Below are positions 1-8,099 of a stretch of DNA of 56,161 nt, in pieces. A program made the position numbers and the translations under genes. Every line of letters begins with the position of its first letter. Position 1 is the first letter of the stretch. The notes under the pieces are model-generated. The model was not told the origin of the DNA, did no database searches, and saw only the letters and a program-made list of their open reading frames with translations. Source of the DNA: Colivivens sp963640465 (GTDB lineage: Bacteria > Bacteroidota > Bacteroidia > Bacteroidales > Bacteroidaceae); NCBI GenBank assembly GCA_963640465.1, contig CAVHYP010000009.1:1-56161 (forward strand). The letters run 5' to 3'.

Positions 1-28
1 GGTGTAAAACAAGTGCGTTGCAAACATT

Positions 29-163
29 GCGAGCGATGCTCGAACGAGCAAACATGGCGAGCTGACGCTCGAACGCTATCGTCTACGCTCTCGGAGAGAG
101 CTGACTCCTATTTTCCCCGTTCTTTGACTTATTGGAACAATGTTGTGCGAGCGAAGCTCGAAC
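29..163. repeat. Three copies of a short imperfect palindrome
   Basis: Copies at 29-45, 57-74 and 147-163 share the form GCGAGC, 2-4 variable bases, GCTCGAAC, so each can fold into a small hairpin (GAGC pairs with GCTC). The rest of 1-260 shows no convincing gene; a 69-codon open frame over the repeats has repeat-derived composition and I do not call it. A partly similar string (GACGCTCGAGCGCAGCTC) occurs near 31436. Confidence 0.6.
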
Positions 164-261
164 TCAACCGTATACGCGGAGAAAGCTGGCTACTTTCACT
201 GTATTCATTTCTGTCTGCATAAAATCATCTGTATTCTTACTGCGGTTTCAAATAAAAGCTG

Positions 262-269
262 TACTTTTG
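262..269 (+). promoter_or_regulatory. Possible -7 box (TACTTTTG)
   Basis: The sequence matches the Bacteroidetes -7 consensus TAnnTTTG and lies about 115 bases before the start of the HD-domain gene. No TTTG is seen at the ideal -33 distance, so only half of the promoter is supported. Confidence 0.4.
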
Positions 270-382
270 CAGACTGGTAATGGGACACGGCATGTGTAGC
301 TCCTTCTGCATTGGCATTGAATGTCTGCTGTGTTGGGAGGGCGTTGAATGTTGACTATATTAAGGATGAAATTTGTATCGAT

Positions 383-892
383 ATGAATCGTGAGGATTTG
401 CTTGCCCGGTTGATGAGGGCAATGATTGGATATGACAGTGGGGATGTGAAGCGTATCCAGCATTTTGTGAAGGTGCATGATTTTGCACGGTGTATCGGCT
501 ACTCGGAGGGAATGGACGATGAACTGCTCTTTGTGCTTGAGGCTGCTGCCATCCTTCACGATGTAGGCATTCATGCTGCCGAGTCGCGTTATGGCGACAG
601 TAATGGGAAGCATCAGGAGGAACTTGGCCCCGACGAGGCTCGCAAGGTGTTGGCTGGGGTAGGGGGCTTCACGAGTGAACAGACGGATCGCATCTGTTGG
701 CTTATTGCCCACCATCACACTTATACCGGGGTGACTTCGCAGGACCACCGCATATTGCTTGAGGCAGACTTCCTGGTCAATTCTTTTGAAGATGGGATTT
801 CGATTGAGGGTATCGTTGCTTTCCGCAACAATGTGTTCCGTTCTGCTTCTGCCATCAGTATGCTGAACGACATGTGGGGTTTGACGGAATGA
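383..892 (+). CDS. HD-domain phosphohydrolase-like protein
   Basis: A 169-residue cytoplasmic protein of the HD superfamily (metal-dependent phosphohydrolases). The HD signature is visible in AAILHDVGIH, an upstream QHFVKVHDFA supplies the usual first metal-ligand His, and IAHHHTYTG and EADFLVN follow as in small stand-alone HD proteins. The frame is open upstream to 311, but the start at 383 (MNREDLL) gives the normal domain length and leaves out a Cys-rich upstream stretch with no similarity to the family. The gene is convergent with the lysozyme gene, 78 bases away. The substrate cannot be told from sequence; nucleotide or phosphate-ester hydrolysis is the general family role. Confidence 0.75.
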   Translation: MNREDLLARLMRAMIGYDSGDVKRIQHFVKVHDFARCIGYSEGMDDELLFVLEAAAILHDVGIHAAESRYGDSNGKHQEELGPDEARKVLAGVGGFTSEQTDRICWLIAHHHTYTGVTSQDHRILLEADFLVNSFEDGISIEGIVAFRNNVFRSASAISMLNDMWGLTE

Positions 893-970
893 TGATGACA
901 GCGTAGTGTGTCGGGTTCTCTGGCTTGATTGGTCTGTTTGCCTTTGATGGAATGAAAAGCCGGAGGTGTG

Positions 971-1843
971 TTACTTCTGGTTTTCTGCAATGGTGAGTTT
1001 GAGGAGCTCTTCGTAGGTGCCGTTGAAGACATTGACATCTACGTTGCCTTTGATGCCGTCGATCTCGCCGCGGTCGGAGTGTTGCCATATTTTCCACTCG
1101 CCTTTGTAGGAGAGTTCTTCCACGTAGTAGTGGGCAATCCAGAATGGATAGCGGTCGAACTCGGGTGTGTTGAGATAGTTGACTCGGAATGAGTAGTAGG
1201 TATATAGAATAGGTGTGACTCGATAGTGCTGTTCCACGTAATTCATCCATTTGATGACGTTCTCGCGCAGTTTGGCAGGTGTGAGATTGTCGATTTTTTC
1301 CACATCAAGTATTGGAAGTATGTCGTAGTCTTCGAGTTGGGCAATACGGCAGAAGTGTTTTGCCTGGCTTATGGGATTGCTGTGGGTGGAGAAGAAATGG
1401 TAGGCTCCGCGGAGATAACCGTTTTTGTGTGCCTGGGCGAAATTCTCGTTGAAGTTCTCGTCGATGATGTCTGTTCCCTCGGTTGCCTTTATCAGAATGA
1501 AACGGATGGGGACTCCGTTGATTTCTGCATTGCGCAGCCGGTCCCAGTCGATTTCCTGCTGGTAGTGGCTGATGTCGATTCCACGTACTTCACCGTCGGG
1601 ATAGACTATTTTGCCGAATTTGGCTCTGATGACAAAGGCATTGTCGATGATGAGCTTGCATCCGAAGTAGACGAACACGACCATTATGAATGCAACGAGG
1701 GTCCACAGTATATAAAAAGGAGCACGATGCAAAGGGGAAGAACTTTGCGTTTTCTTCCCCTTTCTCGTGACCGCCAGTGTCTTTTTGGTCTTGACTTTTG
1801 GCGTCGGTTTCTTTTTTTTCTTGGCTGTCTTGGTTGGTGACAT
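971..1843 (-). CDS. Membrane-anchored GH25 lysozyme (1,4-beta-N-acetylmuramidase)
   Basis: A 290-residue peptidoglycan hydrolase. A very Lys-rich cytoplasmic head (residues 1-40) precedes one membrane segment (about 42-65), then a GH25 domain fills the rest. The domain opens with GIDISHYQQEIDW (Asp90), continues through FILIKATEGTD, GAYHFF, the DxE pair at Asp180/Glu182 in ILDVE, and FWIAHY, and ends with WKIWQHSD and a G..DVNVFNG strand, all normal for GH25. The start used (MSPTKTAKK) overlaps the stop of the upstream pfp gene in a TAATG junction, which implies translational coupling; the frame runs further upstream only as a shadow of pfp. The domain should sit in the periplasm, anchored to the inner membrane, and is likely used in cell-wall remodelling. 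Confidence 0.85.
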   Translation of the reverse strand: MSPTKTAKKKKKPTPKVKTKKTLAVTRKGKKTQSSSPLHRAPFYILWTLVAFIMVVFVYFGCKLIIDNAFVIRAKFGKIVYPDGEVRGIDISHYQQEIDWDRLRNAEINGVPIRFILIKATEGTDIIDENFNENFAQAHKNGYLRGAYHFFSTHSNPISQAKHFCRIAQLEDYDILPILDVEKIDNLTPAKLRENVIKWMNYVEQHYRVTPILYTYYSFRVNYLNTPEFDRYPFWIAHYYVEELSYKGEWKIWQHSDRGEIDGIKGNVDVNVFNGTYEELLKLTIAENQK

Positions 1844-3480
1844 TATTTTGCCTGCTCCAACTTGAGTGTCTTTGTTGATTGGTCGCAAACTTCTGTCGGT
1901 CCCCAATACTGTATTGGCCCAGGATAGACGTATGCTGTCTGCTTTGCCCATTCGTCGCGGTGGGCTGCGAAGAACTTGAACGGTGCGCCGTCGAGCTCTA
2001 CGAGGGCTTTGCGGATAACAGGCTTCATCTTGCCGTTGCGCTTCTCCATGTTCATCATCATTGTGATTGGCACACCTCCTGCAACCCATTCAGCGGCTGG
2101 AGCTGTGGTGTTCTTCACGATTGACATGTAGCCGGTCTTGCCGTTGGCAACGAGGCGTGAAGCATTGAATCCGAGTGAGTAGCAGTAGTCGGCATCGTAG
2201 TTGGATGGGGCTGCGCAACGTCCTTCGTATCCGAAGAAGTGGTGCTGTGTGCCGAACTTGCCTACGTACTTGCCTTCTTTCTTCCACTGTTCGAGTTTTG
2301 CTGCAACCATTGTTGAGAGGAGTTTCTCAGTCTCGATGAGTGACACCTGTACGTTTCCGTGTGGGTCGCGGTCGAGTGCGAGCTGACGTGCAACGCTTGT
2401 AGGAAGTGAGTTGAACACTGCGAGGTTGTCTTTTGAGATGTGGTTCTTCACGAAGTCAATCTGCTCGCTGCGTCCGAGGTTCTGTGCCTCAGGTGTTGCC
2501 AGCACGTCGTTGAGCTGTGCAATGAGTTTCTTGATTGCGGGGATGAACTCGATGAGTCCTTCTGGAATGAGCACTGTACCGAAGTTGTTGCCTTCTGCTG
2601 CACGGTCGGCTACTGCCTGTGCGATGTAGGTAACCACGTCGTCGAGTGACATTTCCTTTGCCTCTACTTCCTCGCTCACGAGGCAGATGTTTGGCTGGCA
2701 CTGGAGTGCGCACTCGAGTGCGATGTGGGATGCAGAACGGCCCATAAGTTTGATGAAGTGCCAGTATTTGCGTGCTGAGTTGCAGTCGCGCTGGATGTTG
2801 CCGATGAGTTCTGAGTAGGTCTTGCAGGCTGTGTCGAATCCGAATGAGGTCTCAATCTGCTCATTCTTCAGGTCGCCGTCGATGGTCTTAGGACAGCCTA
2901 TGACCTGTACTCCATACTTCTTCATTGCGTAGTACTCAGCGAGTACGCATGCATTGGTGTTGGAGTCGTCGCCTCCGATGATGACCAATGCCTTGATGTT
3001 GAGTTCTCGGAGAATCTGGATTCCCTTTTCGAACTGGTCAACTTCTTCGAGTTTTGTACGTCCGGAACCGATGATGTCGAAACCGCCGGTATTGCGGTAT
3101 TCGTCCATGAGTTCGGGAGTGATTTCAATGTACTTGTGGTCGACAAGTCCTCCAGGACCAAGAATGAATCCGTAGAGACGGCTTGCGGGGTTGAGTGACT
3201 TGATTCCGTCGAACAGACCGGAGATGACGTTGTGTCCGCCTGGAGCCTGACCTCCGGAGAGGATTACGCCGACATTGAATGGTGCGTAGTCTTTCTTCTC
3301 TCCTGGTTCGAACTCGATTATAGGCATTCCGTATGTGTTAGGGAACAGAGCCTTGATCTCTTCCTTGTCGCCAACAGATTGTGTTGGAGCACCTTCTTTG
3401 GCAGCCACTGGGCCGAGCAGGGCTTTTGGCAATTTCGGCTGATAGGCAGCACGGGCAATTTGCAATGCACTTTTTTCCAT
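1843..3480 (-). CDS. pfp: Pyrophosphate-dependent phosphofructokinase (PPi-PFK)
   Basis: A 545-residue enzyme that interconverts fructose 6-phosphate and fructose 1,6-bisphosphate using PPi rather than ATP. The N-terminal phosphate loop is GVILSGGQAPGGHN (71-84). GGDD at 169-172 has Asp where ATP-dependent enzymes carry Gly, and PKTIDGD (197-203) supplies the Lys typical of PPi users. The length and the central helical insert fit the long (plant beta-subunit-like) PFP class that is common in Bacteroidales. It is first in a two-gene unit, with the GH25 lysozyme gene overlapping its stop codon by one base. A TAACTTTG -7 box lies upstream on the same strand at 3533-3540. Confidence 0.93.
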   Translation of the reverse strand: MEKSALQIARAAYQPKLPKALLGPVAAKEGAPTQSVGDKEEIKALFPNTYGMPIIEFEPGEKKDYAPFNVGVILSGGQAPGGHNVISGLFDGIKSLNPASRLYGFILGPGGLVDHKYIEITPELMDEYRNTGGFDIIGSGRTKLEEVDQFEKGIQILRELNIKALVIIGGDDSNTNACVLAEYYAMKKYGVQVIGCPKTIDGDLKNEQIETSFGFDTACKTYSELIGNIQRDCNSARKYWHFIKLMGRSASHIALECALQCQPNICLVSEEVEAKEMSLDDVVTYIAQAVADRAAEGNNFGTVLIPEGLIEFIPAIKKLIAQLNDVLATPEAQNLGRSEQIDFVKNHISKDNLAVFNSLPTSVARQLALDRDPHGNVQVSLIETEKLLSTMVAAKLEQWKKEGKYVGKFGTQHHFFGYEGRCAAPSNYDADYCYSLGFNASRLVANGKTGYMSIVKNTTAPAAEWVAGGVPITMMMNMEKRNGKMKPVIRKALVELDGAPFKFFAAHRDEWAKQTAYVYPGPIQYWGPTEVCDQSTKTLKLEQAK

Positions 3481-3532
3481 CTTTGTATTGTTTAAATTGA
3501 ACGATTAATATCTTTCTATCTGATTTTAGGGG

Positions 3533-3540
3533 CAAAGTTA
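3533..3540 (-). promoter_or_regulatory. Possible -7 box for pfp
   Basis: Read on the minus strand this is TAACTTTG, an exact match to TAnnTTTG, 53 bases before the pfp start. A divergent copy of the same box on the plus strand (3584-3591) serves the next gene. No clear -33 TTTG is present. Confidence 0.5.
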
Positions 3541-3583
3541 GAAAAAAATACTTTAGGCATCACTCATAGTCGGAATTTATTTG

Positions 3584-3591
3584 TAACTTTG
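3584..3591 (+). promoter_or_regulatory. Possible -7 box for the small protein gene at 3634
   Basis: TAACTTTG matches TAnnTTTG and sits 43 bases before the start codon, back-to-back with the pfp box. The -33 element is not recognisable. Confidence 0.5.
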
Positions 3592-3633
3592 AAAAACAAA
3601 AACTGATGTTTAACTTTTAATTGTTCGTTTAAT

Positions 3634-3906
3634 ATGGCAAAGAGAAGACTATTGAAGAAGAGTTTGCAACTGGTGATGGGTGACTTGTTCACTGCCTCAA
3701 TCGTTGCTTCAGTGAACGAAAACGCTGGCCAGGAAAAAGTGCACGAGGTGCAGGGGAAGATAATAGATGTGTATTCCGGCTTCAATTCGCGCCTGAGCAG
3801 TTATGAACGCAAGAATGCAAAAGCCTACTTCAAGAAGTATAAGGAGGAATTCTCGAAGGAAGTTGACACCATCCTTGATGTGCTCAACAGTTTCGGCGGT
3901 GAATAG
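3634..3906 (+). CDS. Small Lys-rich hypothetical protein
   Basis: A 90-residue soluble protein that I do not recognise. It starts basic (MAKRRLLKKS), has a predicted helical middle and a charged amphipathic C-terminal half (KAYFKKYKEEFSKEVDTIL). There is no signal peptide, no membrane segment and no Cys. A -7 box 43 bases upstream, good codon structure and clean edges support a real gene. It stands alone, divergent from pfp. The composition would fit a small nucleic-acid- or protein-binding factor, but nothing in the sequence proves that. Confidence 0.7.
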   Translation: MAKRRLLKKSLQLVMGDLFTASIVASVNENAGQEKVHEVQGKIIDVYSGFNSRLSSYERKNAKAYFKKYKEEFSKEVDTILDVLNSFGGE

Positions 3907-3931
3907 GGCTGAGCCAGCCGTGAAGGTGTGT

Positions 3932-3961
3932 GGAACCGGACTTGCTGGAACCGGACTTGCT
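3932..3961. repeat. 15-bp direct repeat, two copies
   Basis: GGAACCGGACTTGCT is repeated head to tail (3932-3946, 3947-3961) just after the small protein gene. No gene is seen between 3907 and 4100. Confidence 0.8.
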
Positions 3962-4052
3962 GGAAACGCTAGCAACATACCCCGTATGGAATTCAAATGG
4001 CAGTATTCGCATGGGAAAATATGCTGCAGAACAGAAAAAAAACGGGGAATCG

Positions 4053-4083
4053 CTTGTCGGTAATGTTTTATGATGTATCTTTG
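4053..4083 (+). promoter_or_regulatory. Bacteroidetes-type promoter for the PurF-family gene
   Basis: CTTG at 4053-4056 and TATCTTTG at 4076-4083 are separated by 19 bases, matching TTTG-N19-TAnnTTTG with one mismatch. Transcription would begin near 4090, giving a leader of about 185 bases before the start at 4276. That leader holds a 10-codon open frame and a terminator-like hairpin. Confidence 0.7.
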
Positions 4084-4101
4084 CACCGTCAAAAATTGAT
4101 T

Positions 4102-4134
4102 ATGGTACACGTAAAAGGTTTTACATACATATAG
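4102..4134 (+). CDS. Possible 10-residue leader peptide (MVHVKGFTYI)
   Basis: An ATG-to-TAG frame of 10 codons begins about 12 bases after the predicted transcription start and ends 17 bases before a terminator-like hairpin. No run of a single amino acid is present, so a sensing role is less clear than for the asnB leader. It contains the perfect palindrome GTAAAAGGTTTTAC (4111-4124). It may not be translated; it is listed because position and spacing mimic the asnB leader. Confidence 0.3.
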   Translation: MVHVKGFTYI

Positions 4135-4151
4135 GATTACGAAGGTTTTGG

Positions 4152-4190
4152 GGGACTGATTTCCGCAAGGATTTCAGTCCCTCTTCTTTT
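4152..4190 (+). terminator. Intrinsic terminator in the leader of the PurF-family gene
   Basis: GGGACTGATTTCC (4152-4164) pairs with GGATTTCAGTCCC (4169-4181) around a GCAA loop: 8 bp, two U-U mismatches, then 3 bp. TCTTCTTTT follows. Because it lies inside the leader of the next gene and there is a promoter just upstream, it is more likely an attenuator than an end-of-gene terminator. Confidence 0.65.
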
Positions 4191-4275
4191 GGAAGCACTG
4201 ATGACCAATTAATCATTTGATTTTAAACAACAAACAATACAAACAAATTATATAAAACTCGTATTTGATTCTAAT

Positions 4276-6174
4276 ATGGAACCATTGAAGCATGAATGTG
4301 GGGTGGTAATGATAAGGTTGCTCAAACCTCTGAAGTATTACCAGGAGAAATATGGTACGTGGATGTATGGACTGAACAAGCTCTACCTCCTGATGGAGAA
4401 ACAGCATAACCGTGGACAGGAAGGTGCAGGACTTGCGTGTGCGAAACTTGCTGCACATCCGGGAGATGAGTATATGTTCCGTGAACGTGCGCTGGGCAGC
4501 GGTGCAATAACCGAACTGTTCCAGACTGTGCACAACCGACTGAATACGCTGACACCGGAGCAAATGGCTGACGCAGACTATGCTCAGCAGTATGTGCCTT
4601 ATGCAGGAGAAATTTACATGGGACATCTGAGGTATTCCACCACTGGAAAGAGTGGACTGGCACATGTACATCCTTTCCTCCGCCGCAACAACTGGAGAGC
4701 AAAGAACCTCTGTCTGTGTGGCAACTTCAATCTGACAAATGTTGACGATGTGTTCAACGAGATAGTGTCGCAAGGTCAGCATCCACGCATATACAACGAC
4801 ACTTACATCATGTTGGAGCTGATTGGACACAGGCTCGACCGCGAGAGTGAGCGAGTGTATGAACTTGCCAAAGAGAAGCATCTCGAAGGAAAAGACATCA
4901 CATCTTTTATAGAAGACAATATCGACATCACCAACATACTGAAAACGTCAACACCTATGTTTGACGGCGGCTATGTGCTTTGCGGATTTACGGGCAGCGG
5001 AGAAATGTTCTCAATGCGCGACCCTTGGGGCATACGTCCTGCATTCTGGTATCATGACGACGAGATTCTTGTGGTGACATCGGAGCGTCCGGTCATCCAG
5101 ACTGCTTTCGAACTGGAGACTGAACAGGTGCACGAACTGTTGCCGGGGCAGGCAATCACTGTGAAGAAGAACGGGGAAGTGAACCTGACTCAGATTCTGC
5201 AACCGCGCAACTTCAGTGCCTGCTCATTCGAACGAATCTATTTCAGCCGTGGTTCCGATCAGAACATCTATCGGGAGAGAAAAGCGCTGGGCGAACAGCT
5301 CACTCCAAAAATCTCCAAAGCCATTGACGGCGATTTGGACCACACAGTGTTCAGCTTCGTTCCAAACACAGCAGAGGTGGCATTCTACGGAATGCTTGAC
5401 GGTTTCAAGAAACAGTTGAACGAATACAAGGTGGAGCAACTGTATAAGTTGACACGCACCCACCAACCGACCAAAGACGAGATAAGAACTGTGCTGCAGG
5501 ATTATGTGAGGAGCGAGAAAGTCGCAATCAAAGACATCAAACTGCGAACATTCATCACCGAAGGCAATTCGCGAAACGACCTTGCGGCACATGTGTACGA
5601 CATAACTTATGGTTCGCTTGTGCCTCATGTGGACAATCTGGTTATCATAGACGACTCAATAGTAAGAGGAACAACACTGAAAGAAAGTATCTTGCGAATA
5701 TTGGACCGACTCCATCCGAAAAAAATTGTTCTGGTCAGTTCGTGTCCGCAAGTGCGCTATCCCGACTATTATGGCATCGACATGTCGCGCATGGAAGAAT
5801 TCATCTCGTTCCGCGCAGCAATCGAACTGCATATCGAAAGGGGCAGTTGGCAAACCATACACGATATATATGAAAAATGTGTGGAACAAAGCAAGTTGCC
5901 TGCTACGGAGATGCAGAACTATGTAACGAAAATCTACAAGCCATTCACTCCAGAAGAGATATCTGCCAAGATGGTCGACATGCTCCGTCCGGAAGGAATG
6001 ACCACGCCGATTGAAATCGTCTACCAGTCGCTTGAAGGACTCCACAAGGCTTGTCCCAATAGTCCTGGAGACTGGTACTTCAGCGGCAATTATCCGACAC
6101 CAGGCGGCGTGAAACTTGTGAACCAGGCTTTCATCAACTATTATAAGGCAAAGTTTGAGAAAGTAAGCAACTGA
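4276..6174 (+). CDS. PurF-family class II glutamine amidotransferase / phosphoribosyltransferase, long form
   Basis: A 632-residue protein with the two-domain layout of amidophosphoribosyltransferase: an N-terminal Ntn glutaminase domain and a C-terminal PRPP-binding domain. Cys8 in HECGVVM would become the N-terminal nucleophile after removal of a 7-residue propeptide. NRGQEGAGL, GHLRYSTTGKSG and CGNFNLTN are the expected glutaminase motifs. The PRPP loop is VIIDDSIVRGTTL (456-468). It is about 130 residues longer than usual PurF, with extra sequence between the glutaminase motifs and at the C-terminus. A second PurF-family gene (33220-34653) lacks the catalytic Cys, so which of the two does the first step of purine synthesis is open. 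It heads the glutamine-using cluster and is followed by pyrG after 52 bases. Confidence 0.8.
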   Translation: MEPLKHECGVVMIRLLKPLKYYQEKYGTWMYGLNKLYLLMEKQHNRGQEGAGLACAKLAAHPGDEYMFRERALGSGAITELFQTVHNRLNTLTPEQMADADYAQQYVPYAGEIYMGHLRYSTTGKSGLAHVHPFLRRNNWRAKNLCLCGNFNLTNVDDVFNEIVSQGQHPRIYNDTYIMLELIGHRLDRESERVYELAKEKHLEGKDITSFIEDNIDITNILKTSTPMFDGGYVLCGFTGSGEMFSMRDPWGIRPAFWYHDDEILVVTSERPVIQTAFELETEQVHELLPGQAITVKKNGEVNLTQILQPRNFSACSFERIYFSRGSDQNIYRERKALGEQLTPKISKAIDGDLDHTVFSFVPNTAEVAFYGMLDGFKKQLNEYKVEQLYKLTRTHQPTKDEIRTVLQDYVRSEKVAIKDIKLRTFITEGNSRNDLAAHVYDITYGSLVPHVDNLVIIDDSIVRGTTLKESILRILDRLHPKKIVLVSSCPQVRYPDYYGIDMSRMEEFISFRAAIELHIERGSWQTIHDIYEKCVEQSKLPATEMQNYVTKIYKPFTPEEISAKMVDMLRPEGMTTPIEIVYQSLEGLHKACPNSPGDWYFSGNYPTPGGVKLVNQAFINYYKAKFEKVSN

Positions 6175-6226
6175 CAGAAAAAGAAACAACTAAACATACA
6201 GACACAATACACAAATATCATTCAGC

Positions 6227-7834
6227 ATGGAAACAAAATACATATTTGTCACTGGCGGAGTAGTTTCTTCGCTTGGCAAAGGAATCGTTTCATCCAGCAT
6301 CGGCAAGTTGCTGCAGGCACACGGCTACAAAATCTCTATTCAGAAGTTCGACCCCTACATCAACATTGACCCGGGCACACTGAACCCGTATGAGCACGGA
6401 GAATGCTATGTGACCGTGGACGGAATGGAAACCGACCTTGACCTGGGACACTATGAACGTTTCACCGGCATACGTACTACCCGGGACAACTCAGTCACTA
6501 CCGGACGCATCTATCAGGCAGTGATTGACAAGGAACGTCATGGCGACTATCTGGGAAAGACCATCCAGGTGGTTCCGCATATCACAAACGAAATCAAGGC
6601 GAGAATCAAATCGCTTGCTTCCAAGCAGAAACTGGACTTTGTCATCACAGAAATCGGCGGTACCATTGGTGACATTGAGAGCGCTCCTTTCATGGAAGCC
6701 ATCCGTCAGTTGAGATGGGAGATGGGGCACAATGCCATCAATGTGCATCTGACTTATGTCCCTTATCTGCGTGCAGCAGGCGAATTGAAAACCAAACCTA
6801 CACAGCACTCAGTGAAAGAACTGCAGGGAATGGGTATTCAGCCGGACATCCTTGTGCTGCGTACGGAACGTCATCTGGATTCCTCTATATTAAATAAGGT
6901 GGCATCATTCTGCAATGTGGAACCGGAATGTGTGGTTCAGAGCGAAGACTTGCCAAGTATTTATGAAGTGCCCATCAATATGCAGAACCAGGGACTCGAT
7001 GTTTCTATTTTGCGCAAACTGGATGTGCCAGTCGGTGAAAAGCCTGCTCTGCTGCCATGGCGCAACTTCCTGAAGAAGCAGAAAGAGGCAACGGAGGAAA
7101 TCCATGTAGGACTTGTAGGCAAGTACGACCTTCAGGATGCATACAAAAGCATACGCGAGAGTCTGTCGCTTGCAGCAATATACAATGGAAAGAAAGCGAA
7201 GATTCATTTTGTAAACAGCGAATACATCACTCCGGACAATGTAGAGGAGAAACTGAGCGGACTGGCTGGAGTCGTCATTTGCCCAGGTTTCGGACAGAGA
7301 GGCATTGAGGGAAAGATAACAGCCATTCAGTACACACGCACGCATGATATCCCGACATTCGGAATTTGTCTGGGAATGCAAATGATGGTAATTGAGTTTG
7401 CCCGCAATGTCCTTGGATACAGTGATGCTCACAGTATTGAGATGGCACCCGACACCAAACACAATGTGATTGACCTGATGGAAGACCAGAAAAACATCAC
7501 GAATATGGGCGGAACCATGCGCCTCGGTGCTTACGGATGTGATTTGAAGGAAGGAAGCCGTGTGCGTCAGATTTATGGAACCGACCATATCGAGGAACGC
7601 CATCGTCACAGATATGAGTTCAATAATGAATATATCAACGAATATGAATCACACGGAATGAAATGTGTGGGATTCAATCCGGAAAACAATCTTGTCGAGA
7701 TTGTTGAGATCCCAGGAAAAACCTGGTTTGTCGGTACACAGTTCCATCCTGAATACTCAAGCACAGTGCTGCATCCGCATCCGCTGTTCCTTGATTTCAT
7801 CAAGACCATTGCTGAGAACAATTCCGAAAAATAA
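6227..7834 (+). CDS. pyrG: CTP synthase
   Basis: A 535-residue enzyme converting UTP, ATP and glutamine to CTP. The N-terminal synthase domain starts with KYIFVTGGVVSSLGKG (P-loop) and carries the GECYVTVDGMETDLDLGHYE region. The class I glutaminase domain occupies about 295-535, with nucleophile Cys381 in FGICLGMQMM and the His-Glu pair in FHPEYSS. Length and motifs are standard, and it should be active. It probably shares a transcript with the upstream PurF-family gene (52-base gap without a hairpin). About 75 bases after its end a new promoter starts the asnB leader. Confidence 0.96.
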   Translation: METKYIFVTGGVVSSLGKGIVSSSIGKLLQAHGYKISIQKFDPYINIDPGTLNPYEHGECYVTVDGMETDLDLGHYERFTGIRTTRDNSVTTGRIYQAVIDKERHGDYLGKTIQVVPHITNEIKARIKSLASKQKLDFVITEIGGTIGDIESAPFMEAIRQLRWEMGHNAINVHLTYVPYLRAAGELKTKPTQHSVKELQGMGIQPDILVLRTERHLDSSILNKVASFCNVEPECVVQSEDLPSIYEVPINMQNQGLDVSILRKLDVPVGEKPALLPWRNFLKKQKEATEEIHVGLVGKYDLQDAYKSIRESLSLAAIYNGKKAKIHFVNSEYITPDNVEEKLSGLAGVVICPGFGQRGIEGKITAIQYTRTHDIPTFGICLGMQMMVIEFARNVLGYSDAHSIEMAPDTKHNVIDLMEDQKNITNMGGTMRLGAYGCDLKEGSRVRQIYGTDHIEERHRHRYEFNNEYINEYESHGMKCVGFNPENNLVEIVEIPGKTWFVGTQFHPEYSSTVLHPHPLFLDFIKTIAENNSEK

Positions 7835-7906
7835 GTAGCTGTAAAGTGAAAACGGAATTGTAACAACGGAAAAATCATGTGTGTCGGGCAAAAAATATAT
7901 GAATTG

Positions 7907-7938
7907 TTTGCGCAAACAAAAAAAAGCTCGTAAATTTG
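7907..7938 (+). promoter_or_regulatory. Promoter of the asnB leader
   Basis: TTTG at 7907-7910 and TAAATTTG at 7931-7938 are 20 bases apart, a near-ideal Bacteroidetes promoter. The start of transcription would fall near 7945, only about 14 bases before the leader-peptide ATG. Confidence 0.8.
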
Positions 7939-7958
7939 CAGCGTAAAAAGAAACTCAA

Positions 7959-8099
7959 ATGAAATTCGGCTTAATAGACAAGACTGCATTCAACGTTCTG
8001 ATGGCGTTTGGTAATCAGAATTCGAAGAATAACAAGAACCAGAATAACAATCAGGGTCTTGGTATTGCGTTGTGTCCGTTTACCAGTCGAATGGACTAG
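7959..8099 (+). CDS. Asn/Gln-rich leader peptide of the asnB attenuator
   Basis: A 46-codon frame (ATG 7959, TAG 8097-8099) that starts about 14 bases after the predicted transcription start, behind an A-rich stretch as is usual for translation initiation in Bacteroidetes. Residues 19-32 contain eight Asn and three Gln out of 14, with both Asn codons (AAT, AAC) and only CAG for Gln; outside this stretch there is one Asn and no Gln. The peptide has no domain, signal or membrane segment. It lies wholly in the leader between the promoter and an intrinsic terminator, and the next gene is glutamine-dependent asparagine synthetase. I infer that it is a sensor peptide: ribosomes slow on Asn/Gln codons when charged tRNA is scarce. 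Not tested. Confidence 0.75.
   Translation: MKFGLIDKTAFNVLMAFGNQNSKNNKNQNNNQGLGIALCPFTSRMD

Noticed and set aside
13..222. 69-codon open frame at the left edge
   Set aside because: It runs through the palindromic repeats, has Arg/Ser-rich repeat-derived composition, and no start context or family resemblance.
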